Shown in pieces: positions 47,244 through 57,014 of a DNA stretch of 64,000 bases. The DNA lies in NCBI GenBank assembly GCA_004377185.1, contig SOIM01000012.1:1-64000 (forward strand), given 5' to 3'. The notes beneath the pieces are model-generated. The model worked only from the letters and a program-made list of their open reading frames with translations. It made no database searches and was not told the origin of the DNA. The stretch is from Methanomassiliicoccales archaeon. Lineage in GTDB: Archaea > Thermoplasmatota > Thermoplasmata > RBG-16-68-12 > SOIM01. The position numbers were made by a program, and so were the translations under genes. Every line of letters begins with the position of its first letter. Within the stretch, counting starts at the first letter, position 1.

Positions 47244-48836
47244 ATGCGATTATTGGCCGGCCTCAAAGCCCATCAATTGGCGAAAAGAATGAATGGAAAT
47301 CTGGGAATCACAATCGGCTTGCTGATACTCTCAGTAGCAATAGCTTTCTTCGTTCGGGTTGGTTTCAGACTACGTTATCCCAAATCGTCAGGAAGCGATA
47401 TGTGGTACCACCTCTATGCATCGGAGGAGATAAGAAAAAACCGATTTAGAATACCACGCAGATTGAGCAAATTCAGTCTTGATACATCTTTTGATATGCC
47501 TCCCCTTGTATACATAATTCTCGCACTGCTTCCCAAGCGATTGAGAGAAAGGGATTATGTTTTTGGACCCCTCGCCGACTCAATACAGTCCATCGCGGTC
47601 TTCCTTGTGTCTCTGTGGATTTCCGGCAGTTCCTACATAGCGTTTCTCTCTGCTTTTTGTTTTGCTCTGACACCAGCTCTGTTGAAGGCCGATGCTAGGG
47701 TCTTTTTCTTGAGTCCCAGACCCTGGGCGGAGCTTTTTGCATCTATCTCGCTATTGTTTGCAGTATTATTCTATCATGAACACACCCTGGCATTGGGCTT
47801 TCTGTCTGTACTGTTCGGTTCTTTCGTATTGCTTACTAGCAGATTTGGACCCCAGGCAATCTTCTTTTTGTCATTGGGACTCACAGTTGCCCTCCTGGCG
47901 TGGGAATTCCTTCTGTTGTTGTGCTTTGCTTTCTTGCTAGCAGTCTTGCTATCCAAGGGTTATTATTTGAGGGTTTTGCGCAGACATATTGGGCACACGA
48001 ATTTCTTTCGAACAACACTCGTAGAGAGATACAGCGGAACAACTCAAGTGACTGGCTGGAAAGATATCAAGTTGGCCCTGGTTGAGAGGAAAAATGTGAT
48101 TAACATATTCGCAAGAAATCCAATAATCAGCTGTCTGGCTTTCACACCTCTACTCCCCCTTCTATGGGTCGTAGCTGTTGTTGACTTTTCGCCCCTCCTA
48201 TCTAGTCCGATACTTCTCACTTTTTTTGTCTGGGCTAATGTTGCATTTGCAGTTGTTGCACTCATATCTACTCGTCAACTCAGGTTTTTGGGTGAAGCTG
48301 AGAGGTATCAGAATTATGCCATGCTGCCAATTTGCGTGATTGCCCCAATTATCTTGGAAAGCATTGGTGCAGCAGTACTATGGTTTCTTTTTTCTTTTGT
48401 ACTTCTGTACTCCGTTCTTTTGATACGCAAGAGCTACTCATTGGCCTTTCGTTGTTTTGGTGCTACACGTAAGGAAGAAAGGCTCTCTGATGAACTCTTC
48501 TCTTTTCTGAATCAGATTCCAAGCGAGAAGATCCTCTGTATTCCCTTCAACGTGTCTACCGAAGTATCATACAAAACTCATCACACGACAGTGTATTGGG
48601 GTGGTTATCCCTTGACGGGGAACTTCACTTCCGAGGACTTAGAGGAGGTTTTTGATGAGCTCCCTTATCCGAAAAAGGACATCGCTAGGCTATGCAGGAA
48701 ATTCAGCGCGACACTTGCCCTTTTTTCAAAACGGTCGATGGGCGAGATACCTCTGTCCTATTATGTGTTGGATGGCCTTGAGAAGGTCTTTGAGAATGAG
48801 GGTTTTGATGCATATAGAATGAGAAAGAACGGCTAA
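47244..48836 (+). CDS. Polytopic membrane protein, GT-C/STT3-like glycosyltransferase
   Basis: 530 aa, >8 hydrophobic segments; SGSDMWYHLYASEEIRKNRFRIPRR. Confidence 0.65.
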   Translation: MRLLAGLKAHQLAKRMNGNLGITIGLLILSVAIAFFVRVGFRLRYPKSSGSDMWYHLYASEEIRKNRFRIPRRLSKFSLDTSFDMPPLVYIILALLPKRLRERDYVFGPLADSIQSIAVFLVSLWISGSSYIAFLSAFCFALTPALLKADARVFFLSPRPWAELFASISLLFAVLFYHEHTLALGFLSVLFGSFVLLTSRFGPQAIFFLSLGLTVALLAWEFLLLLCFAFLLAVLLSKGYYLRVLRRHIGHTNFFRTTLVERYSGTTQVTGWKDIKLALVERKNVINIFARNPIISCLAFTPLLPLLWVVAVVDFSPLLSSPILLTFFVWANVAFAVVALISTRQLRFLGEAERYQNYAMLPICVIAPIILESIGAAVLWFLFSFVLLYSVLLIRKSYSLAFRCFGATRKEERLSDELFSFLNQIPSEKILCIPFNVSTEVSYKTHHTTVYWGGYPLTGNFTSEDLEEVFDELPYPKKDIARLCRKFSATLALFSKRSMGEIPLSYYVLDGLEKVFENEGFDAYRMRKNG

Positions 48837-49298
48837 TAGTGACTTCCCTCTTGGCCTATATCGCGAACCTTTTTTTGCAAGAACCAACTGTGCTGAATAG
48901 TTCTGAATTAAGAGAGTGGCATACTCCCTGCGCCGTGCGACGCAGGAATGGGAAGCATGCCGCGGGATTGGATAACTGAAACCGACAAGAGGGACCACTA
49001 AAACCAACGAGAATCTTGTCAGGAGAGATGAATTGCACCTCCTTGGATTTCGTGGATCATTGGGATGAGGAGGTCGAGGAACGAATGAAGGGTGGAGGGG
49101 AGGGCCGTACGCATGTCCATGGAGCAGGTTCGAATTCCACGGGCATGTCCACAACCTTCTCATACCACTCAGATTAAACATAGGGCTCCTGGGAAAACTC
49201 TCCCAGTCCGTATCACAAATCGCATTGCCTGACTACACAAACATATTGTGGAAGGTAAATGCGTTCGTGAGTTCAGGTCAATGAGGCCTGAGAGATAG

Positions 49299-49457
49299 AG
49301 GGAGGAGAAGGAGTATAGGAAACGCTGGTCAGCGGAAGCCCTCTTCTCCTCCTTCAAGAGGATCTATGGTGAGAATGGCGTGTCAAAGAGGACGGACCTG
49401 ATGTGCAGGGAGATGAGGATAAAACTCGTTCTGTATAATCTCCTGTTGAACCTGTAG
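49299..49457 (+). pseudogene. C-terminal remnant of an IS4/IS5-type DDE transposase
   Basis: REEKEYRKRWSAEALFSSFKRIYGENGVSKRTDLMCREMRIKLVLYNLLLNL*. Confidence 0.65.
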
Positions 49458-49588
49458 CAGAATAGGGGGGTCATCTGAGGCCACAAGGGAAGAGGTGACC
49501 TCTCTTGGATGATTTGGTCAACACAGTTGCAAGAACCTATAAAATGAAATAATTGATTGGCTCTCACCCATTCATCATCGCCAGGTAA

Positions 49589-50125
49589 ATGAAAGGTGAG
49601 TCTGTGCCATTGGAATCGATGAGAACAATCTACGAGAGCTTGAGAGAAAGGATCGCCAATCTTTCGATGAAAAGATGGGACAGGATGCTCCCACTTGATG
49701 AAATGATGGCTGACAGATGGGAGAAGGCCAATATGCTGGGATTCGGTGAGGGAACGAACATCTACGAGAACGCATACGTCTACGGAAAACCCAAAATCGG
49801 AAAAGACACATGGATCGGACCCTTTGTTCTGCTCGACGCTACTGGCGGATTGGAAATCGGAGACAACTGTTCGATTTCCTCCGGAGTTCACATCTACACT
49901 CATGCGGTCCAAGAATGGGTAGTGTCAGAGGGTAAGAAACCAAGAACTCATAGCCCAGTGAGAATAGGTGACTACGTTGCCATTGGTGCGAACGCCACGG
50001 TCCTTCCAGGAGTCGAGATCGGGCATCACACCATGATCGGAGCCGGAGCCGTCGTCACAGAGAACATCCCCCCAAGGTCGGTTGCTATGGGTGTACCTGC
50101 GAGGGTTACCAGGAAGATTGAGTGA
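49589..50125 (+). CDS. Left-handed beta-helix acetyltransferase
   Basis: DNCSISSGVHIYTH...YVAIGANATVLPGVEIGHHTMIGAGAVVTENIPPRSVAMGVPARV. Confidence 0.92.
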   Translation: MKGESVPLESMRTIYESLRERIANLSMKRWDRMLPLDEMMADRWEKANMLGFGEGTNIYENAYVYGKPKIGKDTWIGPFVLLDATGGLEIGDNCSISSGVHIYTHAVQEWVVSEGKKPRTHSPVRIGDYVAIGANATVLPGVEIGHHTMIGAGAVVTENIPPRSVAMGVPARVTRKIE

Positions 50126-50146
50126 CACGAGACGGATTGTGGTGTT

Positions 50147-51355
50147 GTGCGAAAGCTGGTGTTCCTTGAGATTGCCCAGAATGTTTGGTCAAAGGTCGTC
50201 AGCTGGACGCCGATAGTCTATCTTACCAGGAAAGAGCTCATAGAAAGGGGGCACGAAGTCCACTATACGATTCCGGACGATGGCAACGACTACGAGGAAC
50301 ACGAAGGGATAAGGATCCACAGATTCTGGATGCCCTTCTATTATAACAACCCCGAGAAGTTTGGCAAAGGAGTGAGTTTCATCGTAGCGAAGGCTCAGTA
50401 CTTCTTCTTTCAAATCTTCGGGACACTGAAGATGGCGATTCTTGCGAAGAAAGTCAAGCCCGATGTCATATACTCTCATGGTCCCTATGGCATCCCGATT
50501 GGTTCTTTTATCGGAAAACTCAGAGGGATTCCGAACGTGAGCAGAACATACGGTTTTGTATACGCTTCGATTTACTCACCAGTTCAACAGCTGGCTTACT
50601 TCGAACTTCCTTTGTCTCTCAGGCTCCCATCGGCTCTGTACTTAATAGGGGACGACGGCACAAAGGTCAAGACGCTTTCCAAGAGATGGAGGGTACCACA
50701 AGACAAGGCCCATTATCTGGTTGGTGGGCACAACAAGAACTCATACGATCCCAGTTTTGATGTTGAATCCTTCAAGAAGAAGATCGGCATACCTTCAGGG
50801 TCAAGAGTCATTCTTTCTGTTTGTTCCCTTACTAAGCTCAAGAGGACCGAGTGTGTTGTCAAATCTTTACCGAAGGTTCTGGAGAGTCACAAGGATGTCT
50901 ATCATGTCATAGTTGGGGACGGTCCAGAAGAAGAGAATCTGAAAAGGCTTGCGAATTCCTTGGGAGTCAGAGAAAGAGTGAAGTTCATGGGCAGAGTGCC
51001 ATTCTCAGATGTTCAGAAGTTCTACAACATTGCTGATATTGTTGCAGCGATTTGGTCCATGTACCCTGTCTTTGAGGGAATGTTGTCCAAGAAGTGCGTG
51101 ATGACCCTGAACCTCGGAGAAACTGACAGATTCGTAAAGAACATGGAAACTGGGGTCTTGATTGAATATCCAGACTTGGACGAACTTGATCGCGTATTCA
51201 TCAAGCTTCTCGACAGTGACGAATTAAGGGAACGAATTGCGGAGAATGCAAGGCGATGGGCTCTCGAGAACCTCGACACAATTGAAGGGAGGATATCAAA
51301 GGAAGTGGATCTAATAGAGAAGACGGTCGAGGACTGGGAAAAAGGGGAAAGATGA
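50147..51355 (+). CDS. GT4 family glycosyltransferase
   Basis: VILSVCSLTKLKRTECVVKSLPKVLESHKDVYHVIVGDGPEEENLKRLANSLGV. Confidence 0.92.
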   Translation: MRKLVFLEIAQNVWSKVVSWTPIVYLTRKELIERGHEVHYTIPDDGNDYEEHEGIRIHRFWMPFYYNNPEKFGKGVSFIVAKAQYFFFQIFGTLKMAILAKKVKPDVIYSHGPYGIPIGSFIGKLRGIPNVSRTYGFVYASIYSPVQQLAYFELPLSLRLPSALYLIGDDGTKVKTLSKRWRVPQDKAHYLVGGHNKNSYDPSFDVESFKKKIGIPSGSRVILSVCSLTKLKRTECVVKSLPKVLESHKDVYHVIVGDGPEEENLKRLANSLGVRERVKFMGRVPFSDVQKFYNIADIVAAIWSMYPVFEGMLSKKCVMTLNLGETDRFVKNMETGVLIEYPDLDELDRVFIKLLDSDELRERIAENARRWALENLDTIEGRISKEVDLIEKTVEDWEKGER

Positions 51356-51467
51356 TCCAGAAACTCAGAAGGACATCGAATTCATGGACAAATGGATGGA
51401 CAAACTGCTGGAAGATCCAGAGATTGGGAAACAGGTGGAAGACACTGAGGAGATGATTCTTTCCTGA
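51354..51467 (+). pseudogene. Tail fragment homologous to the 3' end of 56278..56826
   Basis: DPETQKDIEFMDKWMDKLLEDPEIGKQVEDTEEMILS* versus DPEAQRDIEFMDKWMEKLMEDPKIRKQVEDTEKNILS*. Confidence 0.85.
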
Positions 51468-51520
51468 GGTGTCATATGGGCCCGGACTCATTTCTTGTTG
51501 TGAGATTGCCGGACATCTTT

Positions 51521-52480
51521 TCACTGCTGACCTTGAGCTTTCCCTTCAAACCACTCAACGGTCTTCTCTATTCCATCCTCGAACAATACTTGTGGTTCAT
51601 AATCAATGAGTTCTTTTGCAAGACTGATGTCGGCCTGATGCCTTCTTACATCACCAGGTCTGGGCTCGGTGTGTTCTATTTCGCCTTCATAACTCATTGC
51701 ACTGCATATCTGTTCAATCACTTCATTTATCGTGATTTCTCTACCCGAACCGATATTAACAATTCGCCCCCTTGTCCGGTCAGACTCAAATGTTAGGATT
51801 GCAGCTCTTGCGGTATCAGTAACATACACGAAATCTCTTGTTTGTTCCCCATCTCCATGGATTACCGGTGGCTTCCCGCTCAAGATGCGTTTGATGGTTA
51901 ACGGGATAACGGCAGCATATGACTGATCATTCTGTCTTGGACCGTAAGTGTTGAATGGTCTTACGATTGCAGCATCGATTTGAAAAGTATGAATGTACGA
52001 CTGGATAAGATGATCTGTGGCAGCCTTGCTTGCAGCGTAGGGGGTCTTGGGATCCAGCAAATGGGTCTCTGGCATCGGTACGTCAACACCCGTGCCGTAG
52101 GTCTCCGAGGATGAGAAGTGTATGAGGGTTTTATATTCCTTTTTTCTGGCAAGTTCACTCAATATTTGTGTCATCTTAATGTTCTGTTCCCATGTCCATA
52201 TAGGCTCTTTAAGGGATGCAGGTAGAGGGATGATTGCCAGATTGAAAACGACATCTATCTTGTGACGCCTGAAGAGCTTCTTCATCAAGAAATAGTCGCC
52301 AGAATCCCACGTAACGATCTTGAGTCTTGACCCTAGCTTACTCGATGAGTCAACAAGATTCTCCATGCTGCCGAGGAAGAAATTGTCAACAACCACAACA
52401 ATCTCTGGATCCTTCTCGGCAAGCTCATCTACAACATGGCTACCAATAAATCCAGCCCCGCCTGTAACTAGAACTCGCAT
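51521..52480 (-). CDS. NAD-dependent epimerase/dehydratase (UDP-sugar)
   Basis: MRVLVTGGAGFIGSHVVDEL; TPYAASKAATDHL. Confidence 0.93.
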   Translation of the reverse strand: MRVLVTGGAGFIGSHVVDELAEKDPEIVVVVDNFFLGSMENLVDSSSKLGSRLKIVTWDSGDYFLMKKLFRRHKIDVVFNLAIIPLPASLKEPIWTWEQNIKMTQILSELARKKEYKTLIHFSSSETYGTGVDVPMPETHLLDPKTPYAASKAATDHLIQSYIHTFQIDAAIVRPFNTYGPRQNDQSYAAVIPLTIKRILSGKPPVIHGDGEQTRDFVYVTDTARAAILTFESDRTRGRIVNIGSGREITINEVIEQICSAMSYEGEIEHTEPRPGDVRRHQADISLAKELIDYEPQVLFEDGIEKTVEWFEGKAQGQQ

Positions 52481-52591
52481 GAGAGTCCGACCCCCTATGC
52501 TCTGCCAATATGGTCATCAACCTTGAATGTTTCCCTTGCCAAGACCGGGGATTGACAACTCAAGACCTCTGAGCACTCTACGTCAGCATGA

Positions 52592-52690
52592 AGCTCGTGA
52601 GCCATGAAGAACCTGGTCACAATCGAGGAAAGAATATCAAAGAAGTGGATCTGATAGAGTGGACGGTTGATCGCTAGGAAAAAAAGAGAA
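52592..52690 (+). pseudogene. Tail fragment homologous to the 3' end of GT4 50147..51355, frameshifted
   Basis: NLVTIEERISK(-1)EVDLIEWTVDR* versus NLDTIEGRISKEVDLIEKTVEDWEKGER*. Confidence 0.75.
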
Positions 52691-52693
52691 GAA

Positions 52694-53626
52694 CTAGGAC
52701 CTGAAACTCTCCACTGTGAATTCCATACCCTTTCTCATAGAGTGTTTTGGATCGAAACCCAACAAACGCTTTGCCTTCGAAATGTCCGCCCAAGAATCCC
52801 TTATCTCTCCTGGCCTGGGAGGAGCGTGCTCGACGCCGGTGTTTCTCCCTACCAACTCAAAGACCATTTCCGCAAGGTCGTTAACCTTTGTTGTTGAACC
52901 GCACGCCACGTTCAGGACCTCTCCGTCACTGTCCTTGTTTTCCGCTGCCAGGATGTTCGCTTCCACCACGTCAAGAACGAATGTGAAATCCCGGATCTGA
53001 TTCCCGTCGTCATAGATTATCAACTTTTCTCCAGCCAAGGCTCTTGTGATGAACCTAGGAACAACGGCGGCGTACTCGGATTTCGGGTCCTGCCTCGGTC
53101 CATAGACGTTGAAGTACCTGAGCGAAGTCGTTCTTAGGTCGAAGATCTCGTTGTAGACGCGGCAGTAGTGCTCTGTTGCTAGCTTGCTCACACCGTAAGG
53201 GGAGATGGGCTCTGCAGGCATTGTCTCTACCTTGGGAAGCGTTTGAGAAGCCCCGTAAACGGATGAAGAGGAAGCATAGACGACCTTCTCCACATTGTTC
53301 TCCCTTGCCGCCTCCAGGACGTTCAGAGTTCCCTTCACATTCACAGTATTGGTCGTTGCTGGGTCCTTCATGCTTCTCTCGACTGAAGGCAAGGCCGCCT
53401 CATGGAAAACGTAGTCAATGTCCTTCATCACTTCTCTTAGTAAATCGAGGTGCAGTATGCTGCCTTCGTGGAACTTGACCCTCTCTCTAAATGATGAGAG
53501 GTTCCCCTCTCTGCCAGTGCTCAGATCATCCAGAACGAGGACTTCATTATCGTTCGAAAGCTGCTCAGCGATGTGGGAACCGATGAACCCCGCGCCACCG
53601 GTTACGAAAACCTTCTTGTCCTTCAG
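52694..53626 (-). CDS. NAD-dependent epimerase (UDP-glucose 4-epimerase-like); likely CTG start
   Basis: Frame extends upstream of listed ORF: (CTG)KDKKVFVTGGAGFIGSHIAEQLSNDNEVLVLDDLSTGREGNLSSF...; SPYGVSKLATEHY. Confidence 0.88.
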   Translation of the reverse strand: MKDKKVFVTGGAGFIGSHIAEQLSNDNEVLVLDDLSTGREGNLSSFRERVKFHEGSILHLDLLREVMKDIDYVFHEAALPSVERSMKDPATTNTVNVKGTLNVLEAARENNVEKVVYASSSSVYGASQTLPKVETMPAEPISPYGVSKLATEHYCRVYNEIFDLRTTSLRYFNVYGPRQDPKSEYAAVVPRFITRALAGEKLIIYDDGNQIRDFTFVLDVVEANILAAENKDSDGEVLNVACGSTTKVNDLAEMVFELVGRNTGVEHAPPRPGEIRDSWADISKAKRLLGFDPKHSMRKGMEFTVESFRS

Positions 53627-54972
53627 AAACGAATCCTCCCTATGCCTCGGTAAACCATTCCTTCGGGTATTTGATCGGGGTCAAAGACGTTCCTTGTGTC
53701 GACCAGGACGCACTTTTCATTCGCAAGGCCTTGAATACTCTCTGGCGTGATTTCCTTGATGGAATCGTGGTCTGTGGTGATGACAACGCAATCTGCTCTC
53801 TCTAACGCCTTCTCCAACGGCAGGTTCTCCACATTCAAAGCATTGCGAACTGCTTCATCCTCTACCAGTGGATCATGAACCCTGATGTGCGCACCTTTCT
53901 CCTGCAGTCTTTTCGCGATCTCCACTGCCGGACTTTCTCTCATATCGCCTATATTGGGTTTGAACGCCAGGCCCAGGACAGCTATTTCGGAACCTTCGGT
54001 CGATTTTCCAACCTCTTCGAGACCGCTCTCCACAAGTTCTACTGCATGAGATGGCATGAGGCTATTCACATACCTTCCAGCAAGAATGACCCTCGGTTCG
54101 TAGCCCAGTTCCCTTGATTTGTGTGTGAGGTAGTACGGGTCCACTGGTATGCAATGTCCTCCGACTCCCGGCCCGGGATACATCTTTACGAAGTTCCACT
54201 TTGTACCTGCCGCTTCTATGACGTCGATGACATCGATGCCCATCCTTTCGAAAATCAGAGCTAGTTCATTGACCAGAGCGATGTTCAAGTCCCGTTGGAC
54301 GTTCTCCACGACCTTTGCCGCCTCGGCCGTCTTGATATTCCGTACAAGAATGATCTCGGCAACAATCGATTCGAAAAGATTCTTCACTACCTCCGCCCAT
54401 TCCTTTGAGTTCGCAGATGCGATACGTGTCATTTTCTCCATGGTGTGTTCCGGGTCAACGGGATTGAAGCGCTCAGGGCAATAGCCCAGACCGAAATCTT
54501 CCGGCGTCCTCAGACCAGTCTCTTCCAATATTGGTTTCACGACCTCTTCCGTCGTTCCGGGGTAGGTTGTAGATTCTAAAACCACCAACTGCCCTTCTCT
54601 TAACCCCTTTGATACGAATTGTGATGCGGACACAACGTAGCTCAAGTCCGGATTCTTCGCTTCTGATACAGGTGTGGGTACGACGATGGAAACAACATCT
54701 GATTCTGAGACGGCCTCAGCTATCTCGGTCGTCGCCTGAAGCTTGTTCTTCAGTTCCTGGAGACGCCTGTCCAATATTAGGTCCCTGATTGGGGACTCGC
54801 CTCTGTTGATCATCTCCACCTTACGTTCATCTATGTCCGCCCCCAAGACCTCGAACCCTTTCTCTGCGAACGCAACCGCGGTGGGAAGCCCGGCATATCC
54901 CAAGCCAACTATGCAAATCTTTGCGGTTTTGTTGCTAATCTTCTCAGCAAGGACCTCGGGATGCAAAGTCAC
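53623..54972 (-). CDS. UDP-sugar dehydrogenase (UDP-GlcNAc/ManNAc or UDP-glucose type)
   Basis: ICIVGLGYAGLPTAVAFAEKGFEVLGADID; GPGVGGHCIPVDPYYL. Confidence 0.95.
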   Translation of the reverse strand: MTLHPEVLAEKISNKTAKICIVGLGYAGLPTAVAFAEKGFEVLGADIDERKVEMINRGESPIRDLILDRRLQELKNKLQATTEIAEAVSESDVVSIVVPTPVSEAKNPDLSYVVSASQFVSKGLREGQLVVLESTTYPGTTEEVVKPILEETGLRTPEDFGLGYCPERFNPVDPEHTMEKMTRIASANSKEWAEVVKNLFESIVAEIILVRNIKTAEAAKVVENVQRDLNIALVNELALIFERMGIDVIDVIEAAGTKWNFVKMYPGPGVGGHCIPVDPYYLTHKSRELGYEPRVILAGRYVNSLMPSHAVELVESGLEEVGKSTEGSEIAVLGLAFKPNIGDMRESPAVEIAKRLQEKGAHIRVHDPLVEDEAVRNALNVENLPLEKALERADCVVITTDHDSIKEITPESIQGLANEKCVLVDTRNVFDPDQIPEGMVYRGIGRIRF

Positions 54973-55087
54973 GTCTCCTGAATAGATATCGAGAATAGCA
55001 TTCCCTTAAATAATTTGTGAGTCGTGTTCGCCTGAATCGAAAAGGTATTTATTGGCGCCAACCATTGACTGCGGAAACCGTGCTCAT

Positions 55088-56203
55088 ATGAAGATAGCAA
55101 TGATACGTTCGAGGAACCGAGTCGTCATGCGACACATTGCCGATTCTCTCTCGGAAAGAGGACATGATGTTACTCTCTACAGCGTTCTGTTCAGGGGGGT
55201 GGACAAGGAATCCTACCCGGGCGAAGTGGTCATGGGCAGGTTCCCCAACTGGGCGGACAGGAAAAGGTTCGGAACTCTGCTTGGATATGGGCGGTATCTT
55301 TCCAGACTGGCGCGTACCGTTGAAGATGTGGATCTTGTTCTTGTCAGAAACGTGTTCCCCTGTGGACACGGGGGCGTAATGCTGCAGAAACTGAAGGGAA
55401 TGCCCAGCGTCCTGATGCTCCAGGGTGAGAACGACCTGTTCAACTTCGACGAAGCTCACTGGACAGTGGACAGGCTCAGACCCATTGTGATTAGAGAGTC
55501 CAGAAAGATCATCGCCCAGACAAGCTATCAGAGAGACTTCCTGGAGAAGGAGTACGGTGTGTCCTCTGTTGTTTTGCCAAATGGAGTGGACGTGGAGAGA
55601 TTCAAACCCGTGCCCAAGGAAGAAGCTATGAACGAATTGGGTTTGGACCCCTCGTCAAAATATGTGATCAGTGTTGGTGCTTTTCTTCCTTTCAAAGGTT
55701 TCGATTACCTGATACATGCCTTCGCCAGAGTTCTTGAGAGCATTCCTGACGTACGCCTGCTTCTTCTGGGTGACGGGGCTCAAAGGAAAAAGCTGAGGAA
55801 ACTGGTAGAGGACCTGAAGGTTGAGGATAATGTCCTGTTCCAGGGTTGGGTTCCGTTTGAGAAGATGCCTCAATACCTCTCCGCTTCCGATGTGTTCGTG
55901 CATCCGTCCACAAGCGAAGGTTTTCCGAATGTCGTGTTGGAGGCCATGGCCTCAGGTCTTCCCATCATAATGTCAAACGTCGTTGGACTGGGTGACTACT
56001 TCGAGGACAAGAGGAACTGTTTCTCTGTTCCCCCAAGGGATGAGAAATCGCTGGAGGAGAAGATGCTGGTTCTGCTCAGAGATGATGCACTGGCCGGAGA
56101 GATGAGAGAAAGGAACCTGGAAGATGTGAAAGGGTTCGATTGGAGCGTCTTTGCCGAGAAGCTTGAAACAGTTCTTGAGGAAGTGGCGGAGTCATCGGAA
56201 TAG
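55088..56203 (+). CDS. GT4 family glycosyltransferase
   Basis: VISVGAFLPFKGFDYLIHAF...HPSTSEGFPNVVLEAMASGLPIIMSNVVG. Confidence 0.93.
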   Translation: MKIAMIRSRNRVVMRHIADSLSERGHDVTLYSVLFRGVDKESYPGEVVMGRFPNWADRKRFGTLLGYGRYLSRLARTVEDVDLVLVRNVFPCGHGGVMLQKLKGMPSVLMLQGENDLFNFDEAHWTVDRLRPIVIRESRKIIAQTSYQRDFLEKEYGVSSVVLPNGVDVERFKPVPKEEAMNELGLDPSSKYVISVGAFLPFKGFDYLIHAFARVLESIPDVRLLLLGDGAQRKKLRKLVEDLKVEDNVLFQGWVPFEKMPQYLSASDVFVHPSTSEGFPNVVLEAMASGLPIIMSNVVGLGDYFEDKRNCFSVPPRDEKSLEEKMLVLLRDDALAGEMRERNLEDVKGFDWSVFAEKLETVLEEVAESSE

Positions 56204-56277
56204 CCAGCTTCTGAATCCCATGGTCCTTCGTTCTTCCACTATGTTTTTATATCCATCCCCTTTTTTGTTAGCTCGTC

Positions 56278-56826
56278 ATGGCCAATACAAGAAAGACTAG
56301 GGTAAGGAAGGCTGGAACAAAAAGGGGATTGACGAGTCCTGGACGCATCAAGAAAACACTGATGACTTATATCTGGAGGGTTCAGCAGAGCCAAATGCTC
56401 ATAAGTATAATTTTCTGGAGTCTTACCCTGACAGGTGTTTTCTACCAATACATCCGGGAATGGTGGCTTTTCACAGAGGTTTTTCATATTCCACCAGAGA
56501 ATGTGGGTCTGGGCATGACTGTTCTCTTCTTTCTCGTCATTTTCTCCATAGTACTCATCGGCGTGGCCTACGACAAGGTCTTCAGACTCTGGCAGGAACA
56601 GTCGATAGTGGCCGTCGAGAGGAATCCCTATTCTAGGTTCCTGTTGATGCCCAAGGAGATCCTGCTCTGGAAAAGGTGTCAAATGAGGATTCTGAAGGAA
56701 GTCGTAAAAGATGACCCTGAAGCGCAGAGGGACATCGAGTTCATGGATAAGTGGATGGAAAAACTGATGGAAGATCCCAAGATTAGGAAACAGGTCGAGG
56801 ATACCGAAAAGAACATCCTTTCCTAG
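56278..56826 (+). CDS. Two-TM membrane protein, hypothetical
   Basis: 182 aa; two hydrophobic segments; paralogous tail at 51354-51467. Confidence 0.7.
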   Translation: MANTRKTRVRKAGTKRGLTSPGRIKKTLMTYIWRVQQSQMLISIIFWSLTLTGVFYQYIREWWLFTEVFHIPPENVGLGMTVLFFLVIFSIVLIGVAYDKVFRLWQEQSIVAVERNPYSRFLLMPKEILLWKRCQMRILKEVVKDDPEAQRDIEFMDKWMEKLMEDPKIRKQVEDTEKNILS

Positions 56827-56885
56827 GACCACAAAGGTCTCGATATTCTATTGTCATTTGCATCCTTTTGCCAGTGGCCCCGCAA

Positions 56886-56937
56886 CATTTATATATGGTG
56901 TCTTTGATGTAGTGATTTGTCCGACAAAACGTCGGAC
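56886..56937 (+). promoter_or_regulatory. smc promoter: TATA box plus inverted repeat near predicted TSS
   Basis: CATTTATATATGG (56886-56898) then GTCCGAC-AAAAC-GTCGGAC (56919-56937). Confidence 0.55.
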
Positions 56938-57014
56938 TAACAGAAGGGAACTAATGGGATAGCACAAGTGAATTAGCCAGTGAGTCCCAGCTTTTTCCCG
57001 TACCGGTGATCGCG

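Noticed and set aside
49120-49150. tRNA-like T-arm (GCAGGTTCGAATTCCAC)
   Set aside because: The 3' side does not pair correctly with the T-stem and no acceptor or anticodon arms could be built around it
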